From: Clostridiales bacterium
GTDB taxonomy: Bacteria > Bacillota > Clostridia > Oscillospirales > Oscillospiraceae
Assembly (NCBI GenBank): GCA_003522945.1
Contig: DPHR01000022.1
Span: forward strand, 454 to 6,239
Reading direction: 5' to 3'
DNA: 5,786 nucleotides
A program made the translations under genes and the position numbers. The notes under the pieces are model-generated. The model was not told the DNA's origin. It searched no databases and was given only the letters and a program-made list of their open reading frames with translations. How positions within the stretch are numbered: the stretch's first letter is position 1; every line of letters starts with the position of its first letter. Shown here piece by piece: positions 1 to 5,786 of the stretch.

Positions 1-159
1 GGATATAATCTTTCCAAGGGTGTGCGTGAGGCGGTTTTGGAGGACGGACTGCTCGGCGCGCTCACAGGCGGGCTAAAAGCTGCCGCAGGCGGCATCACCG
101 CCGCAATGGTCTTCGGCTTTCTCGCCGCACTTCTGTTTGACCCGAAGGATAAGGCATAA
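1..159 (+). CDS. spoVAE: SpoVAE-like stage V sporulation protein, C-terminal fragment (5' end outside window)
   Basis: The plus-strand frame is open from base 1 to a TAA at 157-159, giving 52 residues that begin GYNLSKGVREAVLEDG and end LLFDPKDKA. From memory of the family, SpoVAC/SpoVAE-type proteins end this way: a segment like 'KG..EA...GLLGALTGGL', then a Gly/Ala-rich membrane helix (here about residues 30-47, ITAAMVFGFLAALLF) and a short polar tail containing 'PK'. SpoVA proteins sit in the inner membrane of the forespore. They take part in moving calcium-dipicolinate into the developing spore and out again at germination. The full protein is usually about 115-150 residues, so roughly half or more is missing here. 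The rest of a spoVA operon would be expected to the left of the window. The gene converges on addA with a 77-base gap. The assignment rests on remembered C-terminal similarity only; SpoVAC or another small membrane protein of the same family is the main alternative. Confidence 0.72.
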   Translation, partial: GYNLSKGVREAVLEDGLLGALTGGLKAAAGGITAAMVFGFLAALLFDPKDKA

Positions 160-195
160 GCCGTCGGGAAAGCGATGCATCTTTGGATAGCAATT

Positions 196-237
196 CAGCC
201 CGCAAACCGGAAAGGTTCGGTTTGCGGGCTGCGTTTT
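196..237. terminator. Inverted repeat between convergent genes, probable terminator
   Basis: A perfect 14-bp inverted repeat is visible: CAGCCCGCAAACCG at 196-209 and CGGTTTGCGGGCTG at 218-231, with an 8-base loop (210-217). On the plus strand the stem is followed by CG and then TTTT at 234-237. This suits an intrinsic terminator for the spoVAE-like gene, although the T run is short and offset by two bases. On the minus strand the hairpin begins five bases after the addA stop codon. The bases that follow it in that direction are AATTGC, with no T run, so termination of addAB there would rely on the GC-rich stem alone or on the sequence beyond it. The position between two convergent genes supports a shared terminator. 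No folding energy was computed. Confidence 0.75.
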
Positions 238-3200
238 CAGTCGAGATGATACGCACAGTCGCAGGAGAAGAAATAGAGAATTTTTTCCTTGACCGGCGCG
301 CCGTAGATTCTTGTCAGTGCTTTGGCATAGGCATTCAGCTGCGCGCAATAGCGCGCAGCGCACGCCTGCGGTCCGTCGGGCGTCCGGTCTGTCTTGAAAT
401 CAACCAGCACAATGCCGTCAGCTTCCTCCCAGAAGCAGTCGACTACGCCCTGCAACATCACCTGCTCTCCTGCCGCAGCGGGCGCAAACTCCACCGCGTC
501 CGTCAGAAGCGAAAATTTGAACTCCCTGTGAAGCTTCTCTGCCTGCAAAATCCGCGCGCCGAAGGGTGCGGCGAAAAGCCGCTCAATACGCACTTTTTCC
601 ACACCCTGCGCCTGCTCCGGCGTCAGGAATTTTTCCCGCGTCAGGCGCTCCAGCTCCTGCTCGATGCCGTCCGCTGTCCGGCAGGCATTATAGTCGGCAA
701 ACTGCATGAAAAGGTGCGTGGCGCTGCCGCGCGCCCTGCCGGAAAGCTTCTTTTTCGCACCGAAGACCGGTAGGCGGAAGCGCTCGGGGTTTTTCGTCTC
801 CTGCGGGGTCTGCTCGGCAGCCTCCAGATCGAGAAGCCGTCCTTTGAGCGCGGTTGCCGTAAGCTTCGAGGGCATGTTCGACGCGGCAAGGTGCGCATAG
901 GGCGCAAAATCGTAGTCCGGCGCAGCAGGCTTTTCCGTTTCAGGCATCTCCGGCGCAGCTTCCGGAAGCGCAGTCTGCATCTGCTCCGACGAGCGGTGCA
1001 GCTGAATCAGCCATGGGATATTCTGCACCGAGCTGACATCATTGGGACCGGTCTCGGCAAACAATTCTCCTGCTTCCGTCCGGCAGAGCGCTGCCATCAG
1101 CACCCAGTCGCCCAGGCAAAGCGCGCTGCCTGCCGTCCGGGGCGGAAGCGGAAGCGTGAGTGCTTCGTTCCACTTTTTGAGCGTGGAGGATAGCTTTCCG
1201 GAGCAGTAGCTCATGACCAGCATCTCCTTCGCGCGCGTCATTGCCACATACAAAACGCGAAGCTCCTCGGCAATCGTCTGGCGCGTCTTCTTTTCGGCAA
1301 TTGCCATGCGCGCAAGAGACGGAAAATACGCGCGCTTTTCCATATCCACAACGTTCGCGCCGATATACAGTGAGCTGTCGAGCAGCACGCTCATCGAAGC
1401 ATCGCTCCGGTTAAACTGCCGCGACAAATCCGCAAGAAACACCACCGGAAACTCCAGTCCCTTTGACTGGTGGATGGTCATAATCTGCACGGCGTCTGCT
1501 GGTCCTGCCTGCGCGCGCGAAGACGGCAGCTGTCCGCTCTCTTCCAGCTCGTCCATATACCGCAAAAAGCCCATCAGGCTCTGATTTCCAGTGGCGGAAA
1601 AGGCAGACGCCTGCGCGCACAGCAGCTGCAGATTCTCCCGCCGCGCCGCGCCGTCTTCCATCGCGGAAAATACATCCTCCATGGCGGTCGTCTGCAGAAC
1701 AAGGTCCAGAAGCTCCCCGAGCGGCAGAAGCCTGCTTTGTTCGCGCATCTCGGAAAGCCATGATAAAAAGCTATCGAGCGCCTGTCCGCGGTCTTCCATG
1801 GAAAGCAGGCAGTCGTAAAAATCCCCGGTTCGAAGCTTCCCTCTTGCACGCGCCAGATCCTCAGGCGGCACACCGAACGCTGGGCTGGACAGCGCCGTTA
1901 CCAGTTCCACATCCCGGTGCGGGTTGTCAATCACCTTGAGCGCCGCAAGCAGCACCTGCGCCTCGGTCGTATCAAACAGGCTCCCGCCCCGGTCGCACCG
2001 GCTGGCAATCGACTGTTTTGACAGCGCGCTTTGATAGCTCGCGGCATTATCGCCCACGGCGCGCATGAGAATCACAATATCGCCCGGCTGCACATCGCGC
2101 AGCACGCCGCCGCTTGAAACCTGCATTTTTTCATCGAGCATCCGGCGGATGCGCGCGGCGACAAAGTCCGCCTCCGTCTCGCGCTTCTGCGGGCTTTGCT
2201 CGTCGGTCTCCGCCTTGCTCAGTTCTATGCAGTGCAGCTCCACCTTCGGCTGCGTGGTATCCGGGTAAGATAGCCCCGCGCGCAGCTTTTCGGCTTCTCC
2301 ATAGGTAAGTTCGAGTTCGCCGCCCTGCATGCAAAGGGAAAACACATCGTTTGCCGCGGCAAGAACCTCTTTTCTCGACCGGAAATTATCCGAGAGCAGA
2401 ATCTTTCGGGGCTCGTCGTCCTGCGCCTGCGTATAGGGCGCGTAAGCTTCATATTTCTGCAGGAAAATGCCGGGGTCTGCCAGCCGGAAGCGGTAGATCG
2501 ACTGCTTCACGTCGCCGACCATGAAGAGCTTGCGCCCGTTGTCGGAAAGCAGCCGGAAGAGTGCGTCCTGACAGGCGTTCACGTCCTGATACTCATCGAC
2601 GAGCACCTCCGTATAGCGGCTCGAAAGCGCGGCGGCGAGGCCGTTGGACGTGTCCGTGAGCAGCTTGAGCACCAGATGCTCCTGGTCGGAGAAGTCGCAC
2701 ACGCCCTGCCGTTTTTTCTCGGCGGCGAAGGCCGCGCCGAGCTTTTGCGTCAGCGCGAGCAGCGCGTCAACGGCGGGCGTGTTGACGGCCAGATCGCGCA
2801 GGAGCGCGTCGGAATCGTTGGCGAAAAGCTCCTGCCATTTCGCGGCGGTGTCCTTGAAGCCGGTCCAAACGGCGATGATCCGCTGCGCGAGCGGGTCGTC
2901 GCCCTTATAGATACCGCGGCGAGGGAAAGAGCCGGGGCAGGCGAGACGCGCCTTATCCCAGCCGAGCGCGACGGCGCGCGCCATGTCCCGCGCGGCGTCA
3001 CCGGCGAAATCAAGATTATTGGTGTACGCCTTTTTGATCTTCGCGTCCCGATCCGGCTCGTCCAGCCGGAGGCGGAGCTCCTCGATCCGCTCCGCCCAGT
3101 ACTGCGCCTGGGAGCGCGTGCGGGAGAGAAGATACTGCCCCCACGGCGTATCGCCGGCGTCGTTCCACGCGTCGGTGAGCCGTTCGCGCTGCTCGGCGAG

Positions 3201-3764
3201 CCACGCATCGGGGTCGGCGTGGCTCTGCAGCGATTTGTACAGCCGCAAAACAAGCGCCGAGAGCCTATCATCGTTATCTCCCGAGCCGAACGAATCCACG
3301 AGCGCGCGTACGCCCGCATCCTCTTCGATGGTCTCATACAGCTCTTCGAGGAGCTTATCGAGCACACGGGCGCAGATCTCGTCGGAGCGGTCCGGCTCGA
3401 TGACACGGTAGTCCGGCGAGATACCGGCGAGGTGTGTGTTCTCGCGCAGAAAACGACCGCAGATGCTGTCGATCGTACCGATGGAGGCGCGGCAGCACAG
3501 CTCCGTCTGCCGCCGGAGACGGCGGTTCATCGGGTCGGCGGCGATGCGCTCGCCGAGCGCGGAGAGAATGCGGCTGCGCAGCTCGGCGGCTGCGGCGCGC
3601 GTATAGGTGATGACAAGAAACTGATCGATGTCCGCGCCGCGGTCTACATAGCGCATGAGCCGCTCGACGAGGACTTTTGTTTTGCCGGAGCCCGCAGCGG
3701 CGGAAACGAGCCGCGCTCCGCCGCGGCTTTCGGCGGCGAGTTCCTGATGGTCGGTCAGGGGCAT
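237..3764 (-). CDS. addA: AddA, ATP-dependent helicase/nuclease subunit A (complete)
   Basis: This 1175-aa protein is the motor and nuclease subunit of AddAB, which unwinds and degrades DNA at double-strand breaks and prepares 3' single strands for RecA. It is a superfamily 1A (UvrD/RecB-like) helicase with all core motifs in order: a Gln before the P-loop (Q7); Walker A AAAGSGKT, 22-29, K28; motif Ia TYTRAAAAELRSR, 53-65; TIDSIC, 97-102, where many homologues have THSFC-like residues; Walker B DEYQD, 390-394; GDVKQSIYRFR, 417-427; LSDNFRSR, 457-464; TIHQSKGLEF, 763-772; and VLYVAMTRAKE, 838-847. The family signature DFSDQEHLVLKLL lies at 357-369. A Pro/Glu-rich linker (about 932-950) leads towards a C-terminal RecB-type nuclease with H1017, D1109, D1122 and K1124 (VDFKTD) and Q1142/Y1146 (QLNAY). 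The length fits the family (about 1150-1250 aa). The ATG at 3764 is supported by AGGAGG seven bases upstream and by a 10-base overlap with addB, which indicates coupled translation. Codon use changes near residue 432. The 5' part has more G/C third positions, yet no motif is damaged. Confidence 0.97.
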   Translation of the reverse strand: MPLTDHQELAAESRGGARLVSAAAGSGKTKVLVERLMRYVDRGADIDQFLVITYTRAAAAELRSRILSALGERIAADPMNRRLRRQTELCCRASIGTIDSICGRFLRENTHLAGISPDYRVIEPDRSDEICARVLDKLLEELYETIEEDAGVRALVDSFGSGDNDDRLSALVLRLYKSLQSHADPDAWLAEQRERLTDAWNDAGDTPWGQYLLSRTRSQAQYWAERIEELRLRLDEPDRDAKIKKAYTNNLDFAGDAARDMARAVALGWDKARLACPGSFPRRGIYKGDDPLAQRIIAVWTGFKDTAAKWQELFANDSDALLRDLAVNTPAVDALLALTQKLGAAFAAEKKRQGVCDFSDQEHLVLKLLTDTSNGLAAALSSRYTEVLVDEYQDVNACQDALFRLLSDNGRKLFMVGDVKQSIYRFRLADPGIFLQKYEAYAPYTQAQDDEPRKILLSDNFRSRKEVLAAANDVFSLCMQGGELELTYGEAEKLRAGLSYPDTTQPKVELHCIELSKAETDEQSPQKRETEADFVAARIRRMLDEKMQVSSGGVLRDVQPGDIVILMRAVGDNAASYQSALSKQSIASRCDRGGSLFDTTEAQVLLAALKVIDNPHRDVELVTALSSPAFGVPPEDLARARGKLRTGDFYDCLLSMEDRGQALDSFLSWLSEMREQSRLLPLGELLDLVLQTTAMEDVFSAMEDGAARRENLQLLCAQASAFSATGNQSLMGFLRYMDELEESGQLPSSRAQAGPADAVQIMTIHQSKGLEFPVVFLADLSRQFNRSDASMSVLLDSSLYIGANVVDMEKRAYFPSLARMAIAEKKTRQTIAEELRVLYVAMTRAKEMLVMSYCSGKLSSTLKKWNEALTLPLPPRTAGSALCLGDWVLMAALCRTEAGELFAETGPNDVSSVQNIPWLIQLHRSSEQMQTALPEAAPEMPETEKPAAPDYDFAPYAHLAASNMPSKLTATALKGRLLDLEAAEQTPQETKNPERFRLPVFGAKKKLSGRARGSATHLFMQFADYNACRTADGIEQELERLTREKFLTPEQAQGVEKVRIERLFAAPFGARILQAEKLHREFKFSLLTDAVEFAPAAAGEQVMLQGVVDCFWEEADGIVLVDFKTDRTPDGPQACAARYCAQLNAYAKALTRIYGAPVKEKILYFFSCDCAYHLD

Positions 3765-5786
3765 GCTGTCTCCTCCTCTCCGTTTTCGAGCTTTTCCCAG
3801 AATTCGGGCGCTTTGAATTTTGTTTTGAAGCGCCAGCCGTCGGCCGTTTCGCTGAAGCGGCAGGCGTCGCAGTAATCGCAGGTACGGCAGGTGTTGGCTC
3901 TGTCGTTTTCATACCACGGGTCGGCGGCGATGCTGCCGCCGCGGAGCTCTCCGGCCATGTTCGAGAGCGTCTCCTCGAGAAACCGCGAGAGCTTGCCGAG
4001 CTGCTCGGCCGTGGCGAGCGCTTCCGCGGCGAGCTTGCCGCGGTACAGCGGAAGGAACTGCAGCGCTTCGCCGTGCTCCATGGCCTCGACGACCTCGGAT
4101 TCCGACAGGATCAGACCGCTGCGGTGCAGCTTTCTGGCCTTCTCCGCCACGATCTCTTCGTCCGAGAGGCGCTTGTCCGCGCGCACAAGGATATCGTGCG
4201 CCGGTACATACAGCACGCCCGCGGGGACGATCTCCTTGCCGTAGCGCTCGGCGCCGTGCTTCTCCAGCGTGAAGAGATAGAGCAGCATCTGCAGCCCCAT
4301 GCCCTGCCACACATCGGAGAGCGCGAATTTTTTCTTTCCGGACTTGTAGTCCACGATCCGGATGTAGAGCTTGCCGCCGTGCTCCCAGCCGTCCACGCGA
4401 TCGGCCGTGCCGGTGAGAACAAATTCGTCCTCGCCGCTGCCGACGCTGACCGGCGGCAGATCGGCGTCGTCCTTGTTGGAGAAATTCAGCTCAAAGTCGA
4501 GCGGGCGGAAGTCGGAGCGGCGCAGCTCCTGCGCCGTGTCGAGCACGATGCGCCGCGATGTCTCCGCCAGACGGCGGAAGAGATAGACGAACCGGGGGCT
4601 CTTTTCCCGAAAATCCTCCAGCTGCGTGCGCACATATTCGCGGACGTATTTGTCCGTCAGCGCGGCGACGGCCCTGTCGTCCGTTTCGGCAAAGCCGCCG
4701 CGCTCCGACACCTCGCGCGCCACGTTTTCCAATAGGAAGTGCAGAAACGTTCCGCGCTCCGGCGGGGCAAACTGCGCGCTCTGGCGCGGCTTGGCGCACA
4801 GGCCGTAACGCAGGAAGAACTGGAACCGGCAGGAGGCAAAGTTATCGATGCGCGAGGCCGTGAGATAGAGCTTCTGCCCGTAGATCGCGCGCACGCCCTC
4901 GCGGGAGAGCCGCCCGCGTTCCTCCGCGGCGGCCTTTTCGATGGCGGCGATGCGCCCGCTCTCGCCGCGCGCGGCGAAAAACTCGCGGGCCGCGGCGTCT
5001 CCGGCACAGGCCAGCTCCAGCGCGCCGGAGAGCGACTGCGCTCTCGCGGCATGCACGTCGCCGTTCTCCTCGCAAAGCGCGAACAGCTTTGCGATCCGGT
5101 CGGTGACGAAGGAGGGGCGCGTCTCGCTCTCGCCGGAGGCAAACGCGCTGCGGCTGACGTAGAGCGACGATTTGGGAAGCGTGAATACGTTATAAATGAG
5201 ATTGAATTCGCGGTCGAGCTCGTCGTCGCCGCCGGAGAGCTCGATGTCGAGCGCGCGCAGCTCACTGCGCTCGGTGTCGGTGAACACGCCGCCCCCGTCG
5301 GAAACACGCGGCAGACGCTCGTCGGACGCGCCCAGCACGAGCAGATGGCGGATGCTGCGACGCCGCATGCGGTCAAAGTCTCCGGCGGTCACGCGGTCGA
5401 GCGCCACGGGGATCGTGCCGACGTCGTACTGCGAGAGCATCCGGCGGAAGAGCCGCCCGAAATCCTCCAGCGAGAGCGGCATATCGCCGAGAATGGCCTC
5501 GCACTGCTCGAGCGCGGAAACGATCAGCTCCCAAAGCTGACGGTATTCCGCCGCGGCCTGAAGTTCTCCGGCCTCCTCAAGCGCGAGAGAGCGCTCCTCC
5601 AGATGCTCCGGCAGGGAAATATCCTCCCAGAACGCCGCGAGCGCGGCGCACTGTCCGCGAGCGTCGGTCACTTCCTTTCCGCGGCGCTCGAACGCCGCGA
5701 GCGGCGCGGCGACGCTCCGGCGCAGCGTGTCGATCTTTGCAAGGAGCGCGTCGCTCTCCGGCGTGACTTTGCCGCCGAAGCCGTCC
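3755..5786 (-). CDS. addB: AddB, helicase/nuclease subunit B, C-terminal 676 residues (5' end outside window)
   Basis: The minus-strand frame is open from the right edge (first full codon at 5785) to a TGA at 3757-3755. The GTG at 5671 is internal, because residues before it (SVAAPLAAFERRGKE) read as ordinary AddB. A full AddB is about 1100-1170 aa, so roughly 450-500 residues, including any N-terminal P-loop, are missing. AddB partners AddA, has an inactivated helicase fold thought to recognise Chi, and cuts the second strand with its own nuclease. Numbering from the first residue in the window, the helicase-like part carries HLLVLGASDERLPR (147-160). The nuclease begins at ASRIDNFASCRFQFFLRYGL (310-329). 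It carries H349 (GTFLHFLLENV), D462 (GTADRVDGW), D479 and K481 (VDYKSG) and Q499/Y503. The [4Fe-4S] cysteines expected of AddB are C319 and the C-x2-C-x5-C set C633, C636 and C642; an extra C639 lies between the last two. The gene precedes and overlaps addA. It is GC-rich (172 of 240 bases, about 72%, at 4921-5160). RexB is the streptococcal equivalent, but the Fe-S cysteines favour AddB. Confidence 0.96.
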   Translation of the reverse strand, partial: DGFGGKVTPESDALLAKIDTLRRSVAAPLAAFERRGKEVTDARGQCAALAAFWEDISLPEHLEERSLALEEAGELQAAAEYRQLWELIVSALEQCEAILGDMPLSLEDFGRLFRRMLSQYDVGTIPVALDRVTAGDFDRMRRRSIRHLLVLGASDERLPRVSDGGGVFTDTERSELRALDIELSGGDDELDREFNLIYNVFTLPKSSLYVSRSAFASGESETRPSFVTDRIAKLFALCEENGDVHAARAQSLSGALELACAGDAAAREFFAARGESGRIAAIEKAAAEERGRLSREGVRAIYGQKLYLTASRIDNFASCRFQFFLRYGLCAKPRQSAQFAPPERGTFLHFLLENVAREVSERGGFAETDDRAVAALTDKYVREYVRTQLEDFREKSPRFVYLFRRLAETSRRIVLDTAQELRRSDFRPLDFELNFSNKDDADLPPVSVGSGEDEFVLTGTADRVDGWEHGGKLYIRIVDYKSGKKKFALSDVWQGMGLQMLLYLFTLEKHGAERYGKEIVPAGVLYVPAHDILVRADKRLSDEEIVAEKARKLHRSGLILSESEVVEAMEHGEALQFLPLYRGKLAAEALATAEQLGKLSRFLEETLSNMAGELRGGSIAADPWYENDRANTCRTCDYCDACRFSETADGWRFKTKFKAPEFWEKLENGEEETACP
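3772..3777 (-). promoter_or_regulatory. Shine-Dalgarno site of addA, inside the end of addB
   Basis: On the minus strand, AGGAGG lies seven bases upstream of the addA ATG (3764-3762). It is part of the GAG GAG GAG codons for the three consecutive glutamates near the AddB C-terminus (ENGEEETACP). The ribosome site is therefore fully embedded in the upstream gene. Together with the 10-base gene overlap, this points to translational coupling that keeps the two subunits in proportion. It also fixes the addA start, since no competing start is as well placed. Confidence 0.85.

Noticed and set aside
183..773. Plus-strand open frame of 196 codons opposite the AddA nuclease domain
   Set aside because: It starts within the intergenic hairpin region and runs in codon register opposite AddA. 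There is no domain signal, and the AddA nuclease residues lie on the other strand.
2676..3875. Plus-strand open frame of 399 codons antisense to addA and the end of addB
   Set aside because: It lies in codon register opposite addA, so a stop would need TTA, CTA or TCA in the sense gene, and these codons are rare in this GC-rich stretch. The translation is Arg/Gly/Ala/Glu-rich with no recognisable domain, and it covers the confirmed helicase motifs of AddA.
3677..4735. Plus-strand open frame of 352 codons antisense to addB
   Set aside because: It is in codon register opposite the AddB nuclease domain, with the same cause (few TTA, CTA or TCA codons). Its translation resembles no family I recognise, while the opposite strand carries clear catalytic motifs and Fe-S cysteines.
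5669..5671. GTG at 5671 as the start of addB
   Set aside because: The frame stays open for 38 more codons to the window edge, and those residues look like normal AddB sequence. The GTG is an internal valine.
5630..5703. 14-bp direct repeat GAACGCCGCGAGCG at 5630-5643 and 5690-5703
   Set aside because: Both copies encode Leu-Ala-Ala-Phe within AddB with the same preferred codons. A short match 60 bases apart in GC-rich coding sequence is explained by codon reuse, and no further copies or flanking structure suggest a mobile element or array.
237..5786. Chi-like recombination sites (AGCGG, the B. subtilis Chi)
   Set aside because: A five-base GC-rich word is expected many times by chance here, and the Chi sequence of this organism is unknown, so no occurrence can be supported as functional.

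Overview
The window is a dense stretch of chromosome-like sequence, most likely from a spore-forming Firmicute of class Clostridia. Two things suggest this: the AddAB type of recombination nuclease, and a SpoVA-type spore membrane protein at the left edge. The sequence is GC-rich (roughly 55-72% in the blocks I counted by hand), which would fit a high-GC Oscillospiraceae-like lineage. The lineage is an inference from gene content and composition, not from a marker gene.

Layout from left to right: (1) positions 1-159, plus strand, are the C-terminal 52 codons of a SpoVAE-like gene whose start lies outside the window. (2) Positions 160-236 are a short intergenic gap with a perfect 14-bp inverted repeat, probably a terminator shared by two convergent transcripts. 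(3) Positions 237-3764, minus strand, are a complete addA (1175 aa). (4) Positions 3755-5786, minus strand, are the C-terminal 676 codons of addB, which runs off the right edge. No interval over 300 bases lacks a gene.

addB and addA form one translationally coupled operon transcribed right to left. They overlap by 10 bases, and the Shine-Dalgarno sequence of addA lies inside the last codons of addB. The two products would assemble into the AddAB helicase-nuclease, the Firmicute counterpart of RecBCD, which resects double-strand breaks and prepares 3' tails for RecA. All helicase motifs of AddA, both nuclease active sites and the iron-sulfur cysteines of AddB are visible, so the complex looks functional.

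I found no mobile element, CRISPR array, RNA gene or new system. The most notable anomaly is a change in base composition inside addA near position 2470: the upstream part of the operon is much richer in G/C at third codon positions than the rest of addA, although the protein reads through intact.
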